Position numbers and translations under genes: made by a program. Shown here in pieces: positions 41,502-53,146 of a stretch of 64,000 nucleotides of DNA. The notes under the pieces were generated by a model. That model worked only from the letters and a program-made list of their open reading frames with translations, did no database searches and had not been told where the DNA came from. How positions within the stretch are numbered: the stretch's first letter is position 1; each line of letters starts with the position of its first letter. Origin of the DNA: Variovorax paradoxus NBRC 15149 (GTDB lineage: Bacteria; Pseudomonadota; Gammaproteobacteria; Burkholderiales; Burkholderiaceae_C); the NCBI RefSeq assembly GCF_001591365.1, contig NZ_BCUT01000001.1, positions 2,418,001-2,482,000 of the forward strand. Direction: 5' to 3'.

Positions 41502-42293
41502 ATGGCCGACAGCCGCACCGCCGCCAAGCCCCAGCGCCGCACCGGCGTGCGCGAGGCCGCGGCGCAGGCCACGCGCGACAGCATCCTGAAGTCGGCGACC
41601 AAGGTGTTCGCGAAGTACGGCTACGACGGCGGCAGCGTGGAGAAGATCTCCAAGGCCGCCAAGTCGTACGACCGCATGATCTACTACTACTTCGGCAGCA
41701 AGGAGGGCCTGTTCATCGCGGTGCTCGAAGGCATCTACAAGCGCATGGACGACGCCGAGGCCGCCATTGCGCTGGACGCCTCGCGGCCCGTGGAGGCGCT
41801 CACCGAAGTGATCCGCTTCGTGCTCGGCTACTACCGCAGGAACCCCGAGTTCGTGACGCTCCTGAACACCGAGAACCTGCACAAGGGCCGGCACATCTCG
41901 AAGTCGCTGCGGGCGCGCGAATACTCGTCGCGGGCGGTGGCGATCATTGCCGAGATCCTGGCCAGCGGCGCGGCCCAGGGCCTGTTTCGCCGCGACCTGA
42001 ACGCGCGCGACATCTACCTGCTGATCGCGTCCACCGGCTACTTCTACACCTCGAACCGGCATACGCTCACGGCCTTCCTCGGCGAGCCGCTGGAGTCGCC
42101 CGAGGCGATCACGCACTGGGAAGACTTCGTGATCGAGACCGTGCTGCGCACGGTGCGTGCAGACGACATCCAGGAACAAGAGAACAACTCCCCACCCCAC
42201 GACGAGGAAAAAATGACCCCCATCGCTCACGTTCGTTCGCGGCCCCCCAAGGGGGCGCAAGCCTCCCTTGGGGCGGCCCGGCGGGAGGCTTGA
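41502..42293 (+). CDS. TetR family transcriptional regulator
   Basis: This 263-residue regulator has a TetR helix-turn-helix at about residues 25-70 (ATRDSILKSATKVFAKYGYDGGSVEKISKAA, then YYYFGSKEGLFIAVLEG). A ligand domain follows, with a C-terminal TetR_C-type region (FVTLLNTENLHKGRHISKS). The last 30 or so residues (from about MTPIAHVRSRPP) are encoded by a dispersed repeat and probably are not part of the original protein. It sits between fpr and the enamidase gene, so it probably controls the divergent promoter through the TGTAG/CTACA palindromes, perhaps with a 6-hydroxynicotinate-like inducer. Confidence 0.87.
   Translation: MADSRTAAKPQRRTGVREAAAQATRDSILKSATKVFAKYGYDGGSVEKISKAAKSYDRMIYYYFGSKEGLFIAVLEGIYKRMDDAEAAIALDASRPVEALTEVIRFVLGYYRRNPEFVTLLNTENLHKGRHISKSLRAREYSSRAVAIIAEILASGAAQGLFRRDLNARDIYLLIASTGYFYTSNRHTLTAFLGEPLESPEAITHWEDFVIETVLRTVRADDIQEQENNSPPHDEEKMTPIAHVRSRPPKGAQASLGAARREA
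42232..42291. repeat. Dispersed GC-rich repeat, copy 1 (tetR end to enamidase start)
   Basis: The sequence contains CGCGGCCCCCCAAGGGGGCGC and, 15 bases on, CTTGGGGCGGCCCGGCG (42267-42283). It has internal hairpins (CCCCCC/GGGGG) and ends in GGGAGGCTTGACC 7 bases or so before the enamidase ATG. The same 17-bp core recurs on the other strand at 57908-57924. Confidence 0.75.
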
Positions 42294-42297
42294 CCAA

Positions 42298-43497
42298 ATG
42301 GCAGAAATCGCAGCCGGCGCAAAGTCGGGCAAGGTCGTCATCAAGAACATAGGGCTGCTGCTCTCGGGCGACATCGACAAGCCCATCCTGGACGCCGACA
42401 CCATCGTGGTGAACGACGGCCTGATCGTGGCGGTCGGCAAGGAGAAGGACTGCGACCTCGAAGGCGCGCAGACCGTCATCGACGCGAAGAAGACCTGCGT
42501 CGCGCCCGGCCTGATCGACAGCCACGTGCACCCGGTGTTCGGCGACTGGACGCCGCGCCAGGGGCAGATCGGCTGGATCGACTCCACCATGCACGGCGGC
42601 GTCACCACCATGATCTCGGCCGGCGAGGTGCACCTGCCCGGCCGGCCCAAGGACATCGTGGGCCTGAAGGCGCTGGCCATCACCGCGCAGCGCGCCTTCG
42701 ACAACTTCCGCCCCGGCGGCGTGAAGGTGCTGGCCGGCGCGCCGGTGATCGAGAAGGGCATGGTCGAGAGCGACTTCAAGGAACTGGCCGAGGCCGGCGT
42801 GGGCCTGCTCGGCGAAGTGGGCCTGGGCTCGGTGAAGGCCGGCTACGAGGCCAAGGAGATGGTGGCCTGGGCGCGCAAGTACGGCATCCAGAGCACGATC
42901 CACACGGGCGGCCCGTCGATCCCGGGCTCGGGCCTGATCGACAAGGACGTGGTGCTGGAGGCCGACGCCGACATCATCGGCCACATCAACGGCGGCCACA
43001 CCTCGCTGCCCGAGGCGCATGTGTGCGAGCTGTGCGAGAAGAGCTCGCGCGCGATCGAGATCGTGCACAACGGCAACGAGAAGGTGGCCATTGCCGCGGC
43101 CAAGGCCGCGCTCGAGCTCAAGTGCCCGCACCGCGTGATCCTCGGCACCGACGGGCCCGCGGGCTCGGGCGTGCAGCCGCTGGGCATCCTGCGCATGGTG
43201 GCCATGCTGTCGTCGATTGCAAACATCCCGGCCGAGCTGGTGTTCTGCTTTGCCACCGGCAACACGGCGAAGATCCGCAAGCTCAACTGCGGGCTGGTCG
43301 AAGTGGGCCGCGACGCCGACTTCGTCTTCATGGACCGCGCGCAGCACTCGCCCGCGCCGGGCCTGCTCGAGAGCGTGCAGCTCGGCGACATCCCGGGCGT
43401 GGGCATGGTGATGATCGACGGCATCGTGCGCTGCGGCCGCAGCCGCAACACGCCGCCGGCGACCGAGATCCCGGTGGTGCTGCCGGCGGCGCACTGA
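42298..43497 (+). CDS. ena: Enamidase (amidohydrolase family)
   Basis: Enamidase hydrolyses 1,4,5,6-tetrahydro-6-oxonicotinate to 2-formylglutarate and ammonia, opening the reduced ring. The 399 residues resemble the Eubacterium barkeri enzyme closely in key blocks: VIKNIGLLLSGDIDKPIL, PGLIDSHVHPVFGDW, STMHGGVTTMISAGE, LPGRPKDIVG, MVMIDGIVRCGRSRNTPPA. Metal ligands expected in the amidohydrolase barrel are visible (HVH, then IHTGG, HINGG and GTDGPAG). The ribosome site GGGAGG lies in the repeat just upstream. Together with the reductase this defines the reductive route. Genes for later steps (2-formylglutarate onward) are not in the window. Confidence 0.85.
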   Translation: MAEIAAGAKSGKVVIKNIGLLLSGDIDKPILDADTIVVNDGLIVAVGKEKDCDLEGAQTVIDAKKTCVAPGLIDSHVHPVFGDWTPRQGQIGWIDSTMHGGVTTMISAGEVHLPGRPKDIVGLKALAITAQRAFDNFRPGGVKVLAGAPVIEKGMVESDFKELAEAGVGLLGEVGLGSVKAGYEAKEMVAWARKYGIQSTIHTGGPSIPGSGLIDKDVVLEADADIIGHINGGHTSLPEAHVCELCEKSSRAIEIVHNGNEKVAIAAAKAALELKCPHRVILGTDGPAGSGVQPLGILRMVAMLSSIANIPAELVFCFATGNTAKIRKLNCGLVEVGRDADFVFMDRAQHSPAPGLLESVQLGDIPGVGMVMIDGIVRCGRSRNTPPATEIPVVLPAAH

Positions 43498-43509
43498 GGC
43501 GCCTTCGGC

Positions 43510-43917
43510 TCAGGGGCTGCGCCGCGGCTTGAAGACGAGGTGCCGCGCGGCCAGGAAGTTGACCGCCATTCCCGCGCAGCTGCCGGCCGCAACGCCGAGT
43601 GCGGGCACCCACGGGCCTTCGAGCCAGTGCAGCACCAGCACATAGGCGCCGTAGTTGACGACCGCGCCGCCCAGCATGGTGGCGAGATAGCCGAGGTACT
43701 CGCGCACGATCGGCGTTGCCGCGCCCAGGGCGCGCCGCGCCGCGAAGGTGTAGCGCCGGTTCAGCGCCCAGGTGGTGGTGGCGGCCGCCAGGAAGGACAG
43801 CACGCGCGCGCCGTACCAACCCAAAAGCGGCGCCGCAAGGTACAGCACGGCCACGTCGACCACCAGCCCGATGACCCCGACCACCGCAAACGCCAGGAAC
43901 TCGCGGCCGGCCTTCAT
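43510..43917 (-). CDS. GtrA-like membrane protein
   Basis: GtrA-family proteins are small polytopic membrane proteins proposed to flip lipid-linked sugars for surface glycan modification. The 135 residues form four membrane helices (FLAFAVVGVIGLVVDVAVLYL, then VLSFLAAATTTWALNRRYTF, the family motif, and YLGYLATMLGGAVVNYGAYVLVL). Its start overlaps the glycosyltransferase gene by 4 bases (ATGA). It ends 12 bases from the convergent enamidase gene. Confidence 0.88.
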   Translation of the reverse strand: MKAGREFLAFAVVGVIGLVVDVAVLYLAAPLLGWYGARVLSFLAAATTTWALNRRYTFAARRALGAATPIVREYLGYLATMLGGAVVNYGAYVLVLHWLEGPWVPALGVAAGSCAGMAVNFLAARHLVFKPRRSP

Positions 43918-44891
43918 GGCTTGCGGCGGAACTGCCCGACGCCGGGTATCGCGAGGTAGCGCAGCCGCTTGGCTTCGCGGCGGGCGAGCCGGATCGCGTG
44001 CATCACGACGCCGCACACCATCGACAGCATGGCGGCCAGCATGGCGCCGGTCGCCAGCACCGCCGTGGGGAGCCGGGGCACCAGGCCGGTGTGCAGGTAG
44101 GTGAGCAGCAGCGGAATGGCCAGCGCGATCGCGCCCGCCGCGAGCACTGCCGCAAGGATCGAGAAGAACTGCAGCGGCCGCTCGCTGATGAACAGCTTGC
44201 AGATGGTCTTCAGGATGCGCCAGCCGTCGCGGTAGGTCGAGAGCTTGCTGTGCGAGCCTTCGGGCCGCGTGCTGTAGGCGGTGTCGAACTCGGCATGGGG
44301 CATGCGCAGCTCGAGCGCGTGCACCGTGAGCTCGGTCTCGATCTCGAAGCCCTGCGAGAGCGCCGGGAACGACTTGGCGTAGCGGCGCGAGAACACGCGG
44401 TAGCCCGAGAGCATGTCGGTCAGGCCGCCGCCGAAGAGCTGCGCCACGGCGCCCGTGAGCAGCCGGTTGCCGAAGCGGTGGCCGGCGCGGTAGGTGAGCG
44501 CGTTCTGCCCATCGTCGACGCGGCAGCCCACCACCATGTCGAGGTTGCGCTCCACCAGCGCATCCACCAGCCGCGGTGCGCTGGCCACGTCGTAGGTGGC
44601 GTCGCCGTCGACCGTCACGTACACGTCGGCCTCGACGTCGGCGAACATGCGGCGCACGACGTTGCCCTTGCCGGGCGCGGCCACGTGCGTGACCGTGGCG
44701 CCGCTCGCGCGCGCGATGGCGGCCGTGTCGTCGGTCGAGTTGTTGTCGAAGACGTGGATCTCGGCCTCGGGCAGCGCCGCGCGGAACTGCGCGACCACCT
44801 GCGCGATCGACAGCGCCTCGTTGTAGCAGGGGATCACCGCCGCGATGCGGATCGGGGCGCGGGCGGCGGCGCAGGGGTTGTCGTCGGTCAT
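43914..44891 (-). CDS. GT2 family glycosyltransferase, GtrB-like
   Basis: This enzyme probably transfers a sugar from a nucleotide donor to undecaprenyl phosphate. The 325 residues have a GT2 fold: IAAVIPCYNEALSIAQVV, VFDNNSTDDT, the VTVDGDATYD metal-binding motif and LSGYRVFSRRYAKSFP, with a C-terminal pair of membrane helices near FFSILAAVLAAGAIALAIPLLL and TAVLATGAMLAAMLSMV. Operon position between the polytopic transferase and GtrA (4-base overlaps on both sides) matches gtr modification cassettes. The sugar is unknown. Confidence 0.88.
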   Translation of the reverse strand: MTDDNPCAAARAPIRIAAVIPCYNEALSIAQVVAQFRAALPEAEIHVFDNNSTDDTAAIARASGATVTHVAAPGKGNVVRRMFADVEADVYVTVDGDATYDVASAPRLVDALVERNLDMVVGCRVDDGQNALTYRAGHRFGNRLLTGAVAQLFGGGLTDMLSGYRVFSRRYAKSFPALSQGFEIETELTVHALELRMPHAEFDTAYSTRPEGSHSKLSTYRDGWRILKTICKLFISERPLQFFSILAAVLAAGAIALAIPLLLTYLHTGLVPRLPTAVLATGAMLAAMLSMVCGVVMHAIRLARREAKRLRYLAIPGVGQFRRKP

Positions 44892-46699
44892 GGTGCGGTC
44901 GAGAGAATGCGGTAGACCCGGCCACCGTCTTTTTCGTACAGCAGGGCGAAATGTTCGTCGAAGCCGGGCCGCGTGGCCAGCGTGGGCACCATCGACGTCG
45001 GCATGACGATGGCCGTGAATCCCTTGGCGGCCAGCTTGCGCGCCATGTCGCCCGGAAGCAGCAGCAGGAAATCGCGGTAGCGCCACGGGCCGAGCGTATC
45101 GCCCCAGATCGGATTGGGCCCGTAGTAGATCGCCTCGTTCAGCGCGATCTGGTAGACACGGCCGTCGGCATGCTGGCGCAGGTAGTCCATGGCGGCATAG
45201 CCCGGCACATGCTGGCGCAGGAAGGCCTCGCGGGTTCCGGGCGTGGGCGAGATCATCGCCACCTTGCCGGCGGTCTGGCGCAGCGACACCGCGGCCAGCG
45301 CGGCCAGCAGCAGCACGACGATCCAGTCGCCGGCAAGGGCCAGGCGTCCGGCGGGTGCGGCGGCGGCAGGCGCGGCCTCCACCGGCCCGCCCTTGGCCCC
45401 GAAGACGCGGCGCACGCCCGCAGCGATCCCGCCGAACAGCACCTGCCAGCCGATGGCCGCCATCAGCGCGAGCAGCGGGAACGAGGCCGTGAGGTAGCGC
45501 GGATAGCGCGAGGTCAAGAGCCACACGGCCACCGAATAGAAGCAGAACCAGCCCGCGGCGCGCAGGGCCACCGAGCGCTTCCACAGCAGGCTGAACGGCG
45601 CCAGGAACACGGCCCAGATCAGCGCGTTGGGCCGCGCCGCATGGTCGCGCACGTCGGCCACCTGCTGCACGTAGTCGGCCGGGATCCAGTCGGTGAAGCC
45701 GAACACGCGCGCGCCGATGGGGTTGAACGGATCGCCGGTCATGATGGCGTTGCGCGCGTACCAGTACACGCAAGGAACCAGGAAACAGAGCAGCGCCAGC
45801 GCCCAGGCCTTGGGCCGGCGCTCGTGCCACACCACAAACAGCGCCACCAGCGGCAGGAAGGTGAGCGCCTGGTACTTGGATCCCGCGGCCACGCCCAGGC
45901 AGAACGCCGCCAGCCCGAGCCAGCGCGTGCCGCCCGGCAGCGGCTCTGATTCACGCCACCACCACAGCGCCACGCAGGCACTGAGCACGAAGAGCGCCAC
46001 GCCCATGTCGATCAGCGCGTTCGAATAGTCGCCGATGCCGATCCAGATGGCCGCGCCGATGCAGGCCGTGAGCCGGTTCGCATACTGGATGCCGAGGCGG
46101 TAGACCATCACCGCCGAAATCACTCCGGCCAGCGCATTGAGGAAGTGCGGCAGCACGTCGTCGCCCAGCTGCAGCGCGGCCGCGTAGAGCAGGTTGTAGT
46201 TGTAGGGGAACCAGGGGTAGCGCAGCCACTCGTGGATGCCCAGCGAGCCCTGCTGCGCCACCTGCCGCGCATAGGGCAGGTGGTACATCAGCTCGTCGAA
46301 GGCGGCGGGCGGCGCGAGCGGCGCGACCAGCGCGGGCAGCGCCACCAGCGCCAGCGCGATGGCGGCGATCCTTTCGGCGCGGGTCCATGGCGCGGCGGGG
46401 GCACCAGCGACGTGCAGCGCCCGCGCTTCGCGCCACCAGGGCCGCAGCTGCAGTGCGGCCGCCAGCACGCCGGCAGCGATCAGTGCCACGGTGGCGCCCG
46501 GCTTGAATGCGCCGAAGATCGCGAGCAGCTGGAAGGCGCAGATGAAAAGGCCCACGCCCAGGGCCGCCGCCATGGCCGCCTCGAGCCCCGCGTCCCGGCG
46601 CGGCGGCGGCGGCGCAAGGCGCGCCAGCAGCGCGCGCCCGAAACCCCAACAGCCGAGGACAAAGACCGCCAGTGCCGCATAGTGCGCGGCGGCAAACAT
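44888..46699 (-). CDS. Polytopic glycosyltransferase (GT39/PMT-like)
   Basis: A 603-residue membrane protein with about 11-13 hydrophobic helices and a C-terminal soluble part of about 110 residues. Conserved-looking acidic residues after the third helix (APPAAFDELMYHLPYARQ) are like the catalytic Asp of GT-C lipid-sugar-dependent transferases. Also seen are WFPYNYNLLYAAALQL and YARNAIMTGDPFNPIG. It probably transfers the sugar from the lipid carrier made by the GT2 enzyme to a surface glycan or protein outside the membrane. No closer assignment is possible. Confidence 0.78.
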   Translation of the reverse strand: MFAAAHYAALAVFVLGCWGFGRALLARLAPPPPRRDAGLEAAMAAALGVGLFICAFQLLAIFGAFKPGATVALIAAGVLAAALQLRPWWREARALHVAGAPAAPWTRAERIAAIALALVALPALVAPLAPPAAFDELMYHLPYARQVAQQGSLGIHEWLRYPWFPYNYNLLYAAALQLGDDVLPHFLNALAGVISAVMVYRLGIQYANRLTACIGAAIWIGIGDYSNALIDMGVALFVLSACVALWWWRESEPLPGGTRWLGLAAFCLGVAAGSKYQALTFLPLVALFVVWHERRPKAWALALLCFLVPCVYWYARNAIMTGDPFNPIGARVFGFTDWIPADYVQQVADVRDHAARPNALIWAVFLAPFSLLWKRSVALRAAGWFCFYSVAVWLLTSRYPRYLTASFPLLALMAAIGWQVLFGGIAAGVRRVFGAKGGPVEAAPAAAAPAGRLALAGDWIVVLLLAALAAVSLRQTAGKVAMISPTPGTREAFLRQHVPGYAAMDYLRQHADGRVYQIALNEAIYYGPNPIWGDTLGPWRYRDFLLLLPGDMARKLAAKGFTAIVMPTSMVPTLATRPGFDEHFALLYEKDGGRVYRILSTAP

Positions 46700-46751
46700 C
46701 AGCTTCTGAATAACAACTCCCGGCGCCGGGCGGCCACGCCGGCCGGCAGGT

Positions 46752-49502
<2,751 letters not shown>

Positions 49503-49506
49503 GGGG

Positions 49507-49636
49507 GCTCACCTGGGCAGGAAAAAACGTCAGGTGAGCGTCGTTTGTTGCGGCTTGCGCCCCGGCCGGCGGGGCGCCTTCCAAGCCTGACGGCGGGCCT
49601 CTTGATGCGGGCCGCCGCTGCAACGCTCCTTGGAAG
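49507..49636 (-). promoter_or_regulatory. S-adenosylhomocysteine (SAH) riboswitch controlling metH
   Basis: Read on the minus strand, the leader contains the SAH-aptamer blocks in order. CCAAGGAGCGTTGCAGCG is first, then a G/C-rich hairpin closed by GCGGCGG and CCGCCGTC, then CAGGCTTGG (complementary to CCAAG at the start), a second hairpin (GCGCCCC/GGGGCGC), and finally CGCAACAAACGACGCTCACC. GAGCGT pairs with ACGCTC to close the aptamer. The expression platform is visible: GCTCACCTG (49531-49539) is perfectly complementary to CAGGTGAGC (49507-49515), which contains the metH ribosome site. SAH binding would hold ACGCTC in the aptamer and free the ribosome site, an ON switch. TAAAAT (49645-49650) may be the -10. 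Confidence 0.88.
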
Positions 49637-49685
49637 GGAGCGCAATTTTACCGGCTGCGACAAGGGCCGCGGCCGCCAGGGGCGT

Positions 49686-50147
49686 TCAGGCCCCCTGCCC
49701 GGCCGCCGCTGCCGAGCCGGCCTTGGCGGGCGCGGCCGAGGCCGGCAGCCCGAACACCCGGTCGAAGCCCCAGTTGAAGACGAAGGTATAGACCAGGAAG
49801 AACACCACCAGGCCCAGGTCCATCACCAGCGCCTGCCACAGCGTCACGCCCAGGCCCCAGGCGAACAGCGGCACCAGCACCGCGATCAGCCCGCCCTCGA
49901 AGCCGATGGCATGCGCCACACGCCGGCGCACGCTGCGCCCGCGCACCGCCTGGCGCGACTCCCAGCGCTCGAACAGGGCGTTGAAAACGAGGTTCCAGAT
50001 CACGGCAATGACCGAGGCGGCCACCGCGAGCACGCCCGAATGGCCGAGCCCGGCGTCGGTCATCAACGCCAGCCCGGCACTGGCGGCCACGATGGCGATG
50101 CCTTCGTAAAGGCTGATGTAGACGACGCGGCGCTGAAACCCCTGCAT
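49686..50147 (-). CDS. PACE family multidrug/biocide efflux transporter
   Basis: PACE proteins export chlorhexidine and related compounds. The 153 residues contain two tandem bacterial-transmembrane-pair units: MQGFQRRVVYISLYEGIAI plus VIWNLVFNALFERWE, and RRVAHAIGFEGGLIAVLVP plus VFFLVYTFVFNWGFDRVFG. This gives four membrane helices with the membrane-embedded Glu and the conserved W-N-x-x-F-N motifs. The ATG with AGGGGA upstream starts exactly at the family N-terminus. It diverges from a LysR gene, the classical arrangement (as AceI/AceR). The C-terminal 15 residues are an Ala/Gly tail. Confidence 0.9.
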   Translation of the reverse strand: MQGFQRRVVYISLYEGIAIVAASAGLALMTDAGLGHSGVLAVAASVIAVIWNLVFNALFERWESRQAVRGRSVRRRVAHAIGFEGGLIAVLVPLFAWGLGVTLWQALVMDLGLVVFFLVYTFVFNWGFDRVFGLPASAAPAKAGSAAAAGQGA

Positions 50148-50245
50148 GGCTTTTCCCCTGGCAAATGAAAACGATGGCTGGACTTTATTTGCTGTTTGCT
50201 GATATAAAAAGTCAACTTGTTTCAGTTTTATTGATAGATCAGCCG

Positions 50246-51175
50246 ATGGCTTTCTCCAGCGACAACGTCGAGGTCTTCCTGGCCGTGATCGACCACGGCT
50301 CCTTCTCGGCCGCGGCGCGCGCACTGCGCAAGGTGCCCTCGGCCGTCAGCATGGCGATTGCCAACCTCGAGGCCGAACTGGCCCTGCCGCTGTTCGACCG
50401 CAGCGGCCGCGAGCCGCAGCCGACCGCCGCCGCCCGCTCGCTGGAGCCGCAGGCGCGCCTCCTGGCGGCCCAGCTCAAGCAGCTTCAGGTGCAGGCCCTG
50501 GCGCTCACGCAGGGCCTGGAAAACCGCCTCACGCTGGCCATTGCGCCCGAACTGCTGGCCGCGCCCTGGAGCGGGCCGCTGGCCGCGCTGGCCGAGGAAT
50601 ATCCGCTGCTTCAGGTCGAGGTGCTGGCCGCGCCGCAGGCCGATGCGCTGGCGCTGCTGCACAGCGGCCGCGCGCAGCTGGCGCTGGTGTTCGAGCGCCC
50701 GAGCCTCGACGGGCGCGAGGGGTTCCAGGAAGTCGGCAGCGACACCATGGTGGCCGTGATGGCGCCCGGCCACCCGCTGCTGCTGGCGGCCGCCGGCGAG
50801 CGGCTGCGCGAGGAGCACCTGACGAACACCCGGCAGATCGTGGTGGCGGGGCGCGATCTCGCCACCAGCGACCCGCGCTTCGTGTTCGCGCGCCACGTCT
50901 GGCGCACCGACAACGCGCTGGCCGCGCTGAGCCTGATCACGGCCGGCCTTGGCTGGGGCTGGCTGCCGCGCAATTTCGCCAGGCCGCACGTGGCCGCCGG
51001 CGCGCTGGTCGAGATTCCGTTCGAGAACCTCAGCAACGGGCTCGACCTGTGGGTCGACGTGGTGTGGTCGCGCGAGCGGCCGCTGGGGCTCGGCGCTCAG
51101 CGCTTCGTGGCGCTGATCGCGCGCGACCGGCAGGCCGCGGCGGGCATTTCCGCCGCCGACGATCCGCGGGGCTGA
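50246..51175 (+). CDS. LysR family regulator, probably of the PACE efflux gene
   Basis: The 309-residue regulator has an N-terminal winged helix (SSDNVEVFLAVIDHGSFSAAARALRKVPSAVSMAIANLEAEL) and a LysR effector domain (NRLTLAIAPELLA onward, about 90-295). An upstream in-frame ATG at 50165 would add 27 hydrophobic residues with no family similarity, so the internal ATG was preferred. The 98-bp gap to the PACE gene contains an AT-rich stretch (TGATATAAAAAGTCAACTTG) that likely holds both promoters. Its stop abuts the stop of the convergent SH3 gene with no gap. Confidence 0.87.
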   Translation: MAFSSDNVEVFLAVIDHGSFSAAARALRKVPSAVSMAIANLEAELALPLFDRSGREPQPTAAARSLEPQARLLAAQLKQLQVQALALTQGLENRLTLAIAPELLAAPWSGPLAALAEEYPLLQVEVLAAPQADALALLHSGRAQLALVFERPSLDGREGFQEVGSDTMVAVMAPGHPLLLAAAGERLREEHLTNTRQIVVAGRDLATSDPRFVFARHVWRTDNALAALSLITAGLGWGWLPRNFARPHVAAGALVEIPFENLSNGLDLWVDVVWSRERPLGLGAQRFVALIARDRQAAAGISAADDPRG

Positions 51176-51967
51176 TCAGTCGCGGTGGCCGTGACCACCG
51201 CCCTTTCCACCACCACCGCCACCATGGCCGTGGCCGCCACCCCTGCCGCCGCCTTCACCGCCGCCATGCGGGCGCCCGCCGCCGCCACCGGCGCCGGGCC
51301 GGCCACCGCCCGGATGCATCTGCGGCTGGCCGGGCGGCGGTCCGGGCCGGAAGGCCGGCTGGGGCCGCGGCGGCTTGATGCCCGGGTCGGCCGGCGGGCG
51401 ATAGCCCGGCCCCGGCCGTGGCGGGCGGTAGCCCGGTCCGGGTTGCGGATGGAAGCCGGGCCCCGGCGCGGGCTTGAACCCCGGGCCCGGCCACGGCCTC
51501 GGCTGCCAGGCCGGCCGCACCGGCGGCGGGGGACGCCAGCCGGGCATCGGCGGCGGCGGCGGCCGGCCGCCCCACCAGCGGCGCTCGCCGTACCAGGGCC
51601 GGTCGCGGTAGTAGTCGGCCCAGTAGCTGCCGATCACGAAGGTGACGACGGGCACGCCGATCACCGCGGCATAGCTGGCCAGCGGCACGCGCCGCTCCTG
51701 GTAGGCGTAGTCCAGGCTCCGGGCCCAGACCCAGCCGCGCCCACCGTCGGGCAGCACCACGTCGCACCAGCTGTAGCCGCCGGTACAGCCGATCACGTCG
51801 AGCGGCTGGCCCGGGCCGAGCCGCGCCACCAGCGGATAGTCGCCCGAGGGCCCCGCCCGCAGGTTGACCGCGCCGCGCGTGAAGGCCTGCTGCGCCGCGG
51901 CGGCCATCGGCAAGGCGAGCGCAACGGCGCCGATGCCGATCCAGCGCATGGAGAGTTTGTTGTTCAT
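51176..51967 (-). CDS. Exported SH3-domain protein with Pro/Gly-rich tail
   Basis: This 263-residue protein has a signal peptide (IGIGAVALALPMAAAAQQA) and one bacterial SH3 domain (about 28-90; VNLRAGPSGDYPLVARLGPGQPLDVIGC, YSWCDVVLPDGGRGWVWARSL). A short hydrophobic stretch follows (ASYAAVIGVPVVTFVIGSYW), then about 140 residues rich in Pro, Gly and finally Gly/His (repeats of PGPGY/FxPxP, then GGGGHGHG). Such domains often bind peptidoglycan; the tail could bind metal through its histidines. It lies between the metH halves, with no functional link evident. The function is unknown. Confidence 0.75.
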   Translation of the reverse strand: MNNKLSMRWIGIGAVALALPMAAAAQQAFTRGAVNLRAGPSGDYPLVARLGPGQPLDVIGCTGGYSWCDVVLPDGGRGWVWARSLDYAYQERRVPLASYAAVIGVPVVTFVIGSYWADYYRDRPWYGERRWWGGRPPPPPMPGWRPPPPVRPAWQPRPWPGPGFKPAPGPGFHPQPGPGYRPPRPGPGYRPPADPGIKPPRPQPAFRPGPPPGQPQMHPGGGRPGAGGGGGRPHGGGEGGGRGGGHGHGGGGGGKGGGHGHRD

Positions 51968-52051
51968 GACGAGGCTTCCTTTGCGCCGCCAGCCTAGGCG
52001 GCGGCCCGGATGCCGTCAATCAGCCGGGGGCGCGACAGCGCCGGGCGCCGG

Positions 52052-53098
<1,047 letters not shown>

Positions 53099-53146
53099 AG
53101 CCCCCGATTGTAGGAAGCGGGGCTGCCCCTGGCGGCCGTCAGTGCT

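Noticed and set aside
42298..43497. Dihydroorotase or hydantoinase identity for the amidohydrolase
   Set aside because: The blocks HGGVTTMISAG, PGRPKD and SRNTPPA agree with enamidase, and the neighbouring hnr supports it.
49503..49685. Cobalamin riboswitch upstream of metH
   Set aside because: The B12-box pattern was not found; the leader instead matches the SAH aptamer blocks closely.
50165..50245. N-terminal extension of the LysR protein from the ATG at 50165
   Set aside because: The added 27 residues are hydrophobic, cover the AT-rich promoter region and lie outside the LysR fold.
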